36,287 nucleotides of DNA from Nemertoderma westbladi (taxonomy: Eukaryota > Xenacoelomorpha > Nemertodermatida > Nemertodermatidae): the NCBI GenBank assembly GCA_032718475.1, contig JAUCBJ010005469.1, forward strand, positions 1-36,287, given 5' to 3'. The position numbers and the translations under genes are program-made. How positions within the stretch are numbered: position 1 is the stretch's first letter; the number at the start of each line of letters is the position of its first letter. This document shows positions 10,156 through 19,161 of the stretch, piece after piece. The notes below the pieces were generated by a model. That model was not told where the DNA came from and made no database searches. It saw nothing but the letters and a program-made list of their open reading frames with translations.

Positions 10156-12072
10156 ATGTCTGACACAAGGCAAACTCTGTCAGATAGTCTCCTAGAAACA
10201 ACAGTCTGTTTATCAGATAGGAGTATAGAGAATCCCAGACCGAGGTCTGAAACCCCTCCTACTGTAAGAAAGACAACCCCTACAGTAGCTTTGTCAGAAC
10301 CTAGGTTAGTAGAAGCAATTTCGCAATTCGCGAAGTTAGTGAAGCGCCGTAGGTCTATCATCGGTACTCGGGCCCAAGTTAAGCGGGATCAAGAAGCAGC
10401 TGCCAAACAGCAGCCACCTCCTAGCCAAGGACCTAGTTCTCAGCGGCCCGAGAGCTCCAGTAGTTCGGATACTGTTGAGCGGACGCCCGAACGCGGAGCG
10501 AAGATGGCGGATACGGTTTATGATGAACGGCCAACCTATGAAGAATCAACCGACGCCACTTCTTCTCAAGATGAAAGCGAAGGGACAGCGGAGGGGCCGC
10601 GAAAGAGAGATGCCATTGGCATCTATCTGTCAGACTATCAACGCTTTGTGGGAGATGAAGAGTTGAGGAGAAGGCTGGAGGGGCTTAGCCCTAATAGTGA
10701 AGGAACCAAGCTTGTGCTGGACGCAATCGATGCGGAAATGTTAGCTGCGAACCAAGCTAAATTTGATGAACAACTCCGCCTGACACGAGTCCAAGAAGAA
10801 CAAGTAAAGAAAAAACGTATAGAAGACAGAAAGAAAGCAGCAGTGGTAGCTGCAGAAGCAGAAAGAAAAGCGGCAGCGGCAAAGGCAGCGGCAGAGGCAA
10901 AAGCGGCCGAAGCTGAAAGAAAAGCGGCAGCGGCAGCGGCAGCGGCAGAAGCAAAAGCGGCCGAAGCTGAAAGAAAGGCGGCAGAGGCAGTGGCAGAAGC
11001 CGAACGGAGAGCGACTGAAGAAACCACCCAACTAGAATTGGAATACATTCAGGAGAATCAAGACTGCATAAATAAACAGTTAACAGCTAGTAATATGCAG
11101 ATGATGAATCGATCTACTCCCAAAAGACAGGGATATACATCATCTGAGGAAGGCGATACCACCGATACTGAAGGCAAGGGAAATAGATCTCGTCTAAGTA
11201 GACGTAAAAGAACATTCCACCGTCAGAAATTGCCTGATTTGCCTCCAGCTGTTAGAAGGCAACTAAATAACACCAACTTAGGTAGTACAGAGCCCACAGA
11301 CCAAATAATTAAAATAGAAAGACTCCCTACTATAATAGATGAGCCTGAAATAATTAGGCCTGTTCTTGAAATCACCCCTTCGGTGATAGACACACCTGTG
11401 CTCCCTGAAGTTACCTCTAAATTCCCTCTGCACAGCACTAAGCTACCTGTGCCCAGTAGAACAGCCCATGAGACAGTTCAGGTCCTGGACCCCGAGCGAA
11501 ATATTCATGATTTGTCGCCCGTTGTCCCTCGTCCGCCCGCTACAACGTTGGCGACTCCCGCTTCTGCGGTCGAATGGGTGGACGAGAGACGGCGGGAGAT
11601 GGATCTCCTGCTCGGGCAGATGCAGGAGACTGTTCAGCAATTCAAGGGCACAGTAAGGGAAAGTAGGTTAGAGTTGCAAAAGGTGCAGCAAAATATCGCG
11701 CTAGAACGTGATAAATTAGTAAATTTACAAAAGGGTATACCACCACCCCTTGTAACAATGTGTCAACCTGTTAGGTCTGAAGTATCTCATGCGCAAGGTG
11801 TGGAGCCTACACGCATCTATACTGCTAGCGAAGTAGAAACTCCTATAGTGAACCCTATTAAGGGTAATTATAAACCTGTTGATAATGATATTCCCTATAG
11901 ACCGGATCATAATCCGAGAAATTTATATACCGATAACTCGATATTAAATAACACGATGGCCCAAGAAAGTTTTACGCGTCAAATGGCTAGAACCGAAGCC
12001 CGGCAAGCGGTAAAGGTGGGAGAGATCGTCAAGTTCAATGGAGATGAGATGAAATGGTTACCTTTTAATTAA
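10156..12072 (+). CDS. BEL/Pao Gag-like protein, N-terminal part
   Basis: ATG 10156 (MSDTRQTLSDSLL) opens a 638-residue frame. The first 190 residues are polar and disordered. Residues about 195-300 form a Lys/Glu/Ala-rich helix with a tandem KAAEAERKAA-type repeat. Residues about 473-527 (DERRREMDLLLGQMQETVQQ onward) are a second likely coiled coil. The end, VGEIVKFNGDEMKWLPF, matches the start of the Gag core in Pao elements. The frame is then cut by a single TAA (12070-12072), and the same frame continues directly into the next feature, so both are one original Gag. It would assemble the element's cytoplasmic particle. Family call is confident from the downstream domains; the N-terminus itself is not conserved. 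Confidence 0.8.
   Translation: MSDTRQTLSDSLLETTVCLSDRSIENPRPRSETPPTVRKTTPTVALSEPRLVEAISQFAKLVKRRRSIIGTRAQVKRDQEAAAKQQPPPSQGPSSQRPESSSSSDTVERTPERGAKMADTVYDERPTYEESTDATSSQDESEGTAEGPRKRDAIGIYLSDYQRFVGDEELRRRLEGLSPNSEGTKLVLDAIDAEMLAANQAKFDEQLRLTRVQEEQVKKKRIEDRKKAAVVAAEAERKAAAAKAAAEAKAAEAERKAAAAAAAAEAKAAEAERKAAEAVAEAERRATEETTQLELEYIQENQDCINKQLTASNMQMMNRSTPKRQGYTSSEEGDTTDTEGKGNRSRLSRRKRTFHRQKLPDLPPAVRRQLNNTNLGSTEPTDQIIKIERLPTIIDEPEIIRPVLEITPSVIDTPVLPEVTSKFPLHSTKLPVPSRTAHETVQVLDPERNIHDLSPVVPRPPATTLATPASAVEWVDERRREMDLLLGQMQETVQQFKGTVRESRLELQKVQQNIALERDKLVNLQKGIPPPLVTMCQPVRSEVSHAQGVEPTRIYTASEVETPIVNPIKGNYKPVDNDIPYRPDHNPRNLYTDNSILNNTMAQESFTRQMARTEARQAVKVGEIVKFNGDEMKWLPFN
10840..11010 (+). repeat. Ala/Glu/Lys-coding repeat in gag
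   Basis: Repeated gcagcggcagcggc-type DNA encodes alternating ERKAAA and EAKAAEA blocks. It explains the long shadow frames open on the minus strand here. Confidence 0.85.
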
Positions 12073-14607
12073 TATTACAAAGATAACATACAGAACTCTG
12101 TGCTATCTAATGGAGAGAAACTTAGATTCCTCATCGAGTGCTTGGAAGGATCTCCCAAGTCAATGGCGTTAAAATTTATTGGACATCCAGATGGATTAAG
12201 ACAAGTTTGGGATACACTAAACATCAGGTATGGTAATAGGACTAACATAGCTAGGTATTTATATGCGAAATTAATGGCGCCCCGAAAGTTTCTTAGCAGC
12301 GGGATTATAGAGTTTTCCGATGAGATTCAGGAGATCTGTAGACAACTAGATTGGTTAGGTAAGTCTCATGAATACCAGAATTCTATGGTTGTAGGAGCCT
12401 TAGCATCTACTTTGCCCAAGGGTGGAGTAGGTACACGCTGGGACAAGAAGGTGTTATATACGATGGAACAACAACAACGAGACCCTACCATGGCTGATCT
12501 CATGTCATTCTTGGATAGCGAGGTGAAATTACAGCTCATAAAGCAGTCCAGAGAGAAGACAGCGGAAAGTAAGGTAAGTGAGAAACCCGTTTCTAGGAGA
12601 AGGGTAACACCAGTATGTTATACCGACGACGGTGAAAGCCAAACTTCTCAAGGAGAGGACAGCGGGAAAGACACTGACAGATCTTATTATGTCAATAAAA
12701 TGCCTAAAGATCAGGTAAGTAAATCCGAGTCTCGACCCAATGACAGAAGGGAACCGGTACAAAAAACCCTTCCTACGTCTCCTAAAAGAATTCAGGTGAG
12801 AAAGCCCGAGGAAAGAACAAGTGTGCACCACATAGCACAGGTTAAAGTAAGTAACATCAAGCCGAAATGTGTGCTGTGCGACGGGCCCCACCGTTTAAAT
12901 GCGTGTGATAAATTCCTGAGGAAATCACTAAAGGATAGACGTGAAGTCATGTGGGATAAGCGGTTGTGTTATAATTGCCTCAGACGAGGACACCAACGGC
13001 GAACCTGTTACTCCGACGCAAGGTGTGCAAAGTGCGGCGCAAAACATCATATCTTGTTGCACACGGAATTCGAACGAAACAGCCCGAGTCAGGTAAGTGA
13101 GTCCGAACTACATGTCCAATTCAGTGATGTGAACGACACTGATCAATCTGAGATGGAAGGATTCTATACGGACGAGTTCTCCGACGAAAACGAATCCTGT
13201 TACTTAATAAACACCACCGCAGTGTATCGAGCACTCGTGCATGAGAAAGACACAGACAGCGACCTTACCTTAACTACTTCTGATCAACAACCATCTTGGA
13301 AAGCGCCAACTTCCAATATAGGAATCCGAGAATTTCCTGTAGTCCAGTTACGGGTCCACGGACCTCAGAAGAGCTATATAGTGAACGCCCTCCTGGACTC
13401 CGGTAGCACAGGAACATTCATCGATAAAGAACTAGCCGAAGTCATCTTTGCTGGACAACCCAAGTTCCGAACCAAGCTAAACATGTCAGGGATCATGCAG
13501 GTTTGGAATTCTACTGTAGCTGCCGACTATTATATAGGTGAGTTGTCCACTCCACAGGATAAACTAGGAGAATACAGTATAAGGTCAGTCAAAATGGTGG
13601 CAATAAAGAACTTCGCTACCACCCAAGTGGAACCTTATAATTGGGACGAAGATGATCATGCCCAACAACTTAACATCCCTAGATTCGACACCGATTATCC
13701 TGGAGTACAAATATTAATCGGTCAAAACGCGCATGAGGCGCTGGAGACATTAGAGAAACGACCTACTCAACCGCAACCACTTCAGACCTATGCGGTAAGA
13801 ACTAGAGTAGGTTGGTACCTTACTGGACCTTCCCGTAGAACGCTCAGAGAAAGACTGCTTCAAGATCGCGTCTGCCAGGTGAGTGAATGGGAAGATGATA
13901 CTAGTGAGGGAGACGACCCAACTGAGGGAACACCATACTCCTCAGATAATGACGATATTAGCTCCAATGTAGATCAATGGAGATATTGCCCCAAGAAGTT
14001 TAATCCAACTGACATCGCTTCCAGAGGAGCAACTCCTCAAGAACTGACAGATACTACAGACCGGTTAGGTGAACCCGACTTCCTGAGTAAGGAGGATGAA
14101 TGGCCTCCCCATCTTACTCCGACTGAGATTAGACCAGCCAAGGGAGCGGAGAAAGTTAAACCTAAAACCCGGACGGGTGGAGCGGAGTTATTTGAACCCG
14201 GGATAGATCTGTCGGTATTACATATTGCCAGGGACGACGCCGTGGATCTGGACCTCCCCACCGCGAGTGGATCCTTCATGAAGATCAGAGAGAGCGATTG
14301 GAGCTCTGGAACATCAGACGTCTCGCAGGGACTCTCACCTCTCCTGCAGGGAGCGACGGACCACTATAGCTCCTGGAATCGGCTTTGTAACGCCGTCATA
14401 TACTTTGAGCGATGTTTCTATCGTCACTATTCCAGGACGAAGAGGAAACCTGGAATTGTATTCGGGATGCAGCGACTCAATCACCCAGTCGGTCGTTTGT
14501 GTTTACCGGAAGGGAATGGAGGACTCTCCGGAAACTGTGGAAGGCAAGATTCTCTTCCCACGACCACCTCCCTAATCCTTCAAACATCTAGGGACTCCAT
14601 AACGTAA
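12073..14607 (+). CDS. BEL/Pao Gag core, zinc knuckles and aspartic protease; RT and integrase lost
   Basis: This continues the 10156 frame after its stop; there is no ATG requirement if the two were one ORF. Domains: DUF1759-type Gag core (12100-12480, LSNGEKLRFLIECLEG); zinc knuckles CVLCDGPHRLNAC from 12868, CYNCLRRGHQRRTC, then CAKCGAKHHILLH; DUF1758 aspartic protease with active-site LLDSGST (Asp at 13396) and the family's LIGQNAHEAL and AVRTRVGWYLTGP. A complete Pao polyprotein would follow with RT. Here acidic linker sequence leads at about 13972 straight to WRYCPKKFNPTDIASRG, from the RNase H-integrase border, and YSSWNRL. So RT, most RNase H and integrase are deleted. The last about 60 residues look out of frame. 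Confidence 0.82.
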   Translation, partial: YYKDNIQNSVLSNGEKLRFLIECLEGSPKSMALKFIGHPDGLRQVWDTLNIRYGNRTNIARYLYAKLMAPRKFLSSGIIEFSDEIQEICRQLDWLGKSHEYQNSMVVGALASTLPKGGVGTRWDKKVLYTMEQQQRDPTMADLMSFLDSEVKLQLIKQSREKTAESKVSEKPVSRRRVTPVCYTDDGESQTSQGEDSGKDTDRSYYVNKMPKDQVSKSESRPNDRREPVQKTLPTSPKRIQVRKPEERTSVHHIAQVKVSNIKPKCVLCDGPHRLNACDKFLRKSLKDRREVMWDKRLCYNCLRRGHQRRTCYSDARCAKCGAKHHILLHTEFERNSPSQVSESELHVQFSDVNDTDQSEMEGFYTDEFSDENESCYLINTTAVYRALVHEKDTDSDLTLTTSDQQPSWKAPTSNIGIREFPVVQLRVHGPQKSYIVNALLDSGSTGTFIDKELAEVIFAGQPKFRTKLNMSGIMQVWNSTVAADYYIGELSTPQDKLGEYSIRSVKMVAIKNFATTQVEPYNWDEDDHAQQLNIPRFDTDYPGVQILIGQNAHEALETLEKRPTQPQPLQTYAVRTRVGWYLTGPSRRTLRERLLQDRVCQVSEWEDDTSEGDDPTEGTPYSSDNDDISSNVDQWRYCPKKFNPTDIASRGATPQELTDTTDRLGEPDFLSKEDEWPPHLTPTEIRPAKGAEKVKPKTRTGGAELFEPGIDLSVLHIARDDAVDLDLPTASGSFMKIRESDWSSGTSDVSQGLSPLLQGATDHYSSWNRLCNAVIYFERCFYRHYSRTKRKPGIVFGMQRLNHPVGRLCLPEGNGGLSGNCGRQDSLPTTTSLILQTSRDSIT

Positions 14608-15153
14608 CAACATATGGAGTGGGTGTGTGACTCTATTATTTTATATTATTTTATTATTTTTATATTTATGTATGTATTACTACGTAATTTTATTATATTC
14701 GTTTTATTTAATTTAGTAGAATCTTATTTAGCGATTATTTAGTAGAATAGTGCAATATATTCGTGTTTATTGCGTACGTAATTACGTATATATTATATTT
14801 AGTGCGACGGCAAGAAATAATTCTTTTCCTTCTTCCTTACTGTCCGTATTACATTACAAATACGTAACTACAGTAAGATGAAATGTCCGTACTTATTAAA
14901 GTACAATAAAGCCACTACTATATTCAAGTATTATTGGTAGGCAGAGTATTAGGAATGCAAAGTTCAGATCCTCGTGTCTCGGCTAAACCAAGCTCTGGGT
15001 AGACCTTGGAAACGACTTGCCTCTTCACACTGACATTGCTTCGTGCGATATTGCTCTCATACCGTATATTAAATAATACATATAGTAGCGTGATGTCCCT
15101 TTAACAGTAGCGTATAACGCAAAATAAATCTGTTAAACCCTTTGACCATCTGT
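14608..15153. other. 3' region without genes
   Basis: AT-rich from 14630 to 14770 (tatta-rich). Nothing coding is visible. Confidence 0.5.
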
Positions 15154-15450
15154 AATTCTAGTCGATTAAGATATCGCGGCACCCACCGATATACTTGAAA
15201 GACAAATTCTAGAATCAGTGGTTAACGTCCCCAGACAAGTTCTGGAATAAATCGGTGCCCATCTCAAATATTAATTATTTAATATTTGCAAATCTAATAA
15301 ATCAAAATCTGTAAATTCAGATCCTTCAACAATTCTAGTCAATTAAGATATCGTAGCATTTACCGATATTCTTAAAAAGACAATTGTCATAGAATTAAGG
15401 ATCTTGTGTCCCCAGACATATTCTAGAATCAAAATATGTCCATTTAATTA
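15154..15450. repeat. Diverged tandem repeat, unit about 177-181 bp
   Basis: aattctagtcgattaagatatcg at 15154 recurs as aattctagtcaattaagatatcg at 15331. tccccagaca recurs at 15228 and 15409. The first copy is complete and the second ends near 15450. Divergence is considerable, so the duplication is old. Confidence 0.85.
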
Positions 15451-16140
15451 TCAAATAATAAAATTTCAGGGAATAATTTAAATTCATGACTTTTAATGAA
15501 TTTAATAAATTGCCATTTTTACGCAATTTATAACATTCCCAAAATTCCATTAATTAATAGATCAAGGGAGCGGAGATTTATCTTATTATGCCTATGAGTG
15601 TGCGAAAGTCTCCCAAACATAGTCAATAGCCGATAAAATTCATAAAGTCATGTATAAAACCGAACATTGACTATTAAAGAATACTATTAAATAACATCCC
15701 AGATCTGTATGCATTGGAATTACCCTAATTCTACCGCTAGCTTTGCATAATGTCACCATAGCAACAACCACGCTAGAATTAGAATTGAGTTAAACGAACA
15801 ATAGAAAGCTTGTCCCATTGAATAGCATAGGGAATAAATAGCGCACTACTAGTATCCAAGGATACATAATAATACAGTGACATTCTGGAAGGCATTGACT
15901 AACGGACAAATGGCCCGAATGTGCGTAGTTGTGACCAGTTGTGTGGTATTTGTGAGTTTATAGGTGAATGTTACTGCTAAGGTGTGTTTACAGTAGCTAG
16001 TCGCAATCGTAAAAGTAACCTAACTCTCCAAGGAAAACCTGAAGTACATCTAAGCCTTTGGGACGGACAGTTGAGTGACTTGTGCCGGTTGTCGTTGTCG
16101 TTGTGCGGCTACGTCGTTGGCGAAAGTACAGCGGCGACGA
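15451..16140. other. 3' region without genes
   Basis: AT-rich to about 15900, then GC content rises. No recognisable gene or repeat; base composition changes before the CpG-rich small ORFs that follow. Confidence 0.45.
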
Positions 16141-16253
16141 CACATCGGCGCTGAGGATCTCGTACTGTCCGGGGGTTGATTGGGGTAGGCAGCGACGCCC
16201 GCTCGCCTAAATATAAACTCATTATAATATGGATAAACTCATATATAGCAGAT

Positions 16254-16557
16254 ATGACGGAGTTGATAGAAGATGGTCTTAGTATCGGGGAGCGATATAC
16301 TCTACTTTTACAAGCGTTTGTTGATAGCTTAATACGCGGCGACGTTAGTCCAACTGCTGCGGAGGACGATGGTCGTTATATCGAACCGCCAATGTCCCAA
16401 GAGCAGCTCGCGCGAGTTGGACTATAGAAAATTCGCTGCTCGATATACGCAGCGTAATGGTACGTATATGGTCTTCTTAACTACTGGTCATCCTATCGAT
16501 TTACATAATACGGACTATGTCGACTATATATCCTGCCCAGCGGAGTCGGAACCATAA
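16254..16557 (+). pseudogene. Small broken ORF, function unknown
   Basis: ATG 16254 starts MTELIEDGLSIGERYTLLLQ and runs 57 codons to a stop at 16425-16427. The overlapping frame then reads ELDYRKFAARYTQRNGTYM up to 16557. Both halves look protein-like and CpG-rich compared with their surroundings, which suggests one former gene with a frameshift near 16415. I do not recognise the family. It lies between the gag-protease frame and the right 152 bp repeat, so it may be an accessory frame of the same element. Confidence 0.35.
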
Positions 16558-16559
16558 AC

Positions 16560-17159
16560 TGAAATTCGAATGCGAAAATTCTATTCGAAATCGACTCGAA
16601 AGAAAAGACACTAAAGAAACAAATAAACGCGGTAACTCCAACGTATATTTGGAATTCTTGATAGAAGCATTGTAACAACAAATAAATATCACCCGCGTTT
16701 CCCCTACCAGACGTGCGTCTTTGGTATTATTATGATAAATGCCCTAGACCCAACTAATAAACGGAAAGACATAAACATCCACGGAAACATTGTGTTAAAC
16801 ACAGTTGTGCTCGTTATATTTACTGGAGTTTCGAGCGAAACTTGTTTGACGTATCACCTATGCTCACTCGGCTCGAACGATCCTGGAGTAAACCTACGAT
16901 CAGAGTCCCGGAATACTCGGTCAAACCTCCTCATTCCTTAGTTGGACCTCAGACCTGCGATCCTGGTGGTGTCGCGGATCCTCGCAGACTGTATTCACTG
17001 TTCAAAGATCTAGTGCTACCCTAACAATTAATCGGTAACACTCCGACAGTGATTTCTAGCTAGCCGCCCATCTTACCTAGCCGGATTGTGACGCGGACAT
17101 TTAATATCGCCGTTTAACCCTTACCATCGTCCCGGCTTGACACGATATAACCTGTAACC
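16560..17159. other. CpG-containing stretch, no assignable gene
   Basis: A short frame at 16842-17024 (MLTRLERSWSKPTIRVPEYS, then PPHSLVGPQTC) may be a coding remnant like its neighbours. No family was recognised. Confidence 0.3.
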
Positions 17160-17600
17160 AGAGTGGCGGAGAACGTTGTACCAAACGAGTTAAACGCTAT
17201 TCTACAAAGATCAGAAAGGAAACCTACGTTTGTTCAGATAAACGTAAGTTATAACAGCAAGTCCAAGCGATAAACGAATTGTCTTTATCTCAGTTCGATT
17301 GTAAAATCCAGAATCTCTAAGAAGATATCGCACTTAGACAACCCCATTCTCTGCGAGAGTTTTTGGATGAACGTATCCAGCTACGAGCGGAGGAAACTCA
17401 GCTCGAGGAGAAGCATATTGAAACGGCGGATACCCCGACCATAATCCTACACCTTCTGATGCAATCATATTGCACCCTTCACCCAGGATTTATAGCCCTC
17501 CTAGTAAAGTGGCTCCCCCCAAAGAGAAAAGGACTCTTGCTAGCCTCAAGAAACTGCGTAAACGCCGTCCGCGCAAAGAAACTAACTGTTTAGAGTATCT
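17160..17600 (+). pseudogene. Broken coiled-coil/basic ORF, function unknown
   Basis: Frames switch across this stretch: NVVPNELNAILQRSERKPTF early, then DERIQLRAEETQLEEKHIET from 17368 (heptad-like, charged), then PSPRIYSPPSKVAPPKEKR followed by KKLRKRRPRKE near 17560, a strongly basic, nuclear-localisation-like tail. At least two frame breaks. It sits just before the right 152 bp repeat. The order acidic coil then basic tail resembles a nucleic-acid-binding accessory protein, but that is inference only. Confidence 0.35.
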
Positions 17601-17661
17601 TTATGTTTTAGAAACTGTGATTTTTATATTTTATAGACTGAAAATCCCATTTTCTGGGAGC

Positions 17662-17813
17662 GGTGTAAAAGCTTTTGCTGAATTGTCCGGTTATTTTTCC
17701 TTATTTTCCCGTAAAATACTCTGTAGTTGGTTTACCAGGCATAAAAAGGCCGTGTCCTTGCTGTACTGGTGTTTTAGCGGACATAAAAGCTATTTCTTCT
17801 GTATTTGTACTTT
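17662..17813 (+). repeat. 152 bp direct repeat, copy 2
   Basis: Identical partner of 6701-6852. After the shared ...gtactttt-type end (acttt) this copy continues into gtgttccacatatacgg, a motif found again at 19781-19798, whereas copy 1 continues agaggacataatcc. Confidence 0.9.
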
Positions 17814-18112
17814 GTGTTCCACATATACGGAGCTCTTCCCGTTGGTGGAGCCGGGGGTGGATGCGTTGCGGGAGCCGGGGGTGGATGCGTTGCGGGAGCC
17901 GGGGGTGGTGGCACTGCGGGAGCCGGGGGCGGAGGCGTTGCGGGAGCCAGGGGCAGAGGCGTTGCGGGAGCCGGGGGCAGAGGCGTTGCGGGAGCTGGGG
18001 GCAGAGGCTTTGCGGGAGCTGGGGACAGAGGCGTTGTGGGAGTTGGGGGTGGAGGCATTGGGGGACCAGGGGCAGGGGCCGGGGGTGGAGCCGGGGACGG
18101 TATTTCACTCAT
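17774..18112 (-). CDS. Pro/Ala-rich ORF over the minisatellite, doubtful gene
   Basis: From ATG at 18112 the frame gives MSEIPSPAPPPAPAPGPPMP, then eight-residue PAPATPLP-type repeats encoded by the minisatellite, and ends in PYMWNTKYKYRRNSF over the right 152 bp repeat. The PYMWNTK word recurs in the same frame at 19777-19798 minus, and the single base difference between the two loci is synonymous (Asn codon). Against it: the repeat is open in other frames too. No function can be inferred. Confidence 0.25.
   Translation of the reverse strand: MSEIPSPAPPPAPAPGPPMPPPPTPTTPLSPAPAKPLPPAPATPLPPAPATPLPLAPATPPPPAPAVPPPPAPATHPPPAPATHPPPAPPTGRAPYMWNTKYKYRRNSFYVR
17857..18072. repeat. 24 bp GC-rich minisatellite, nine copies
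   Basis: The unit gtggatgcgttgcgggagccgggg repeats at exact 24 base steps from 17857, with more substitutions to the right. Because 24 is a multiple of three and the unit lacks stops, several frames stay open through it. Confidence 0.95.
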
Positions 18113-18490
18113 ACTTGTTCTTATATACTATAATACTTACTTATTCTCTCAAACTGTAATTATTATTACCGTTGATTATTTTGTTTTATATATTATTGTA
18201 TACATTCCTATCGCAGTCATCCCATAAACTGAGTTTCCTGCTGATATTTTCACTTATACGCATTTTATTACGTGTTTATTTTATATTTTTGTCCAGTGAT
18301 GTTGATACCCGTTGGTAGTTTTTCTGTTTTTCTATGTTGTTGAATAATACGTTTTTCTGTTTTTCTATGTTGTTGAATAATAATTGGATGTCTTTATTTC
18401 AAGAACTAACAAATAACTGTAGACATTGATATGATCTTGAGACTTGACAAAGGGGGAAGGGGGGGGGGGTGGCTGGATGGGGTTCGAATT
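18073..18490. other. AT-rich spacer, no gene
   Basis: Contains a 27 bp near-duplication (gttgaataatacgtttttctgtttttctat and its neighbour at 18300-18385) and a G run at 18461-18470. Nothing coding. Confidence 0.5.
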
Positions 18491-18493
18491 GAG

Positions 18494-18530
18494 ACTACTA
18501 CTATTGGCATGCTGTATTGCAGCTGCATTG
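18494..18530 (-). mobile_element. LINE 3'-end scrap
   Basis: (act)3 followed by ggcatgctgtattgcagctgcatt matches the 3' terminus of the minus-strand LINE at 20572-20606 (ggcatggtgcattgcagctgcatt) at 22 of 24 bases, with the same (TAG)n tail on the minus strand. This looks like an extreme 5' truncation. Confidence 0.6.
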
Positions 18531-18916
18531 CAACTATTAAATAACTTCTCGTTTATTTGCATTCCGAAGATTAATTCTCTCTAAAGTTGCACTACCTACA
18601 AACACAATGAACCGGCCCATAGAGATTCATTGACATTGGGAAATTCAAGGGCTCTCATATACCTCAGTTTATTTATTTTTGTAAAATTGAAAATAATGAT
18701 TTGATGTTTAATATACGAAATGTTATGTTTGATAGCATATTAGAAAGCTACGTAATTCAGGATTAATAATACGTTAAAAAATTATTTATAACCATTGCGT
18801 CCATTGACCATTGATATAACCATTGCACTGCGTACAGATTGAGTTATGTGTCGATTACTGACGCCGTTATGTATAATTCTTTATAATAATCCTTTAATGT
18901 ATAATCCTTTAATGTA
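18531..18916. other. AT-rich spacer, no gene
   Basis: A 15 bp direct duplication (aatcctttaatgtat) lies at 18888-18916, just before the SINE. Otherwise nothing is visible. Confidence 0.5.
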
Positions 18917-19153
18917 AAGGCAGGGTAGCTCAGTTGGTAGAGCGCCGGGCCTGCAATCTATTGGTTGTAGGTTCAGCCCTGCCAGGGTCCACTCAGCCTT
19001 TCATCCACTGGAGTCGATAAAATGAGTACCAGTTAAATAACTGGGAGCAAATCTTGGGATAGGAGTAGCGCCCACCCCTACCGTCGGGTAGCAGCTATCG
19101 AAAGAGGAGCCTTCGGGTCGCCTCCGGCTTCAGCCGACTGTTTGCTTGCTTGC
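18917..19153 (+). mobile_element. tRNA-derived SINE
   Basis: The head has a pol III A box (tagctcagttgg, 18926-18937) and a degenerate B box (ggttcagccct, 18970-18980). Next comes a central block with ggagtcgataaaatgagtaccagtt (19010-19034), which resembles the conserved domain of tRNA-derived SINEs known from cephalopods and other invertebrates. The tail is (tttgc)/(ttgc) repeats at 19141-19153. tttaatgta at 18908-18916 and tttatgta at 19154-19161 are a plausible target duplication. A genuine tRNA is excluded because no 3' acceptor half closes the cloverleaf. Confidence 0.82.
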
Positions 19154-19161
19154 TTTATGTA

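Noticed and set aside
10638-11048. Minus-strand Ala/Ser and Cys/Arg-rich ORFs
   Set aside because: Shadows of the gag Ala-Glu-Lys repeat.
12529-12891. Minus-strand ORF of 120 codons
   Set aside because: It lies wholly inside the gag frame, which has clear zinc-knuckle and Gag-core motifs.
6701-17813. Clean 152 bp LTR pair
   Set aside because: There is no TG...CA border and no matching target duplication next to the two copies, so I left the LTR role open.
17470-18159. Long plus-strand ORF (229 codons) over the 152 bp repeat and minisatellite
   Set aside because: Open only because the 24 bp unit lacks stops; composition reflects the repeat and it joins unrelated pieces.
18917-18990. Functional tRNA gene
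   Set aside because: A and B boxes are present, but the 3' acceptor half does not close and the sequence continues into a SINE body.
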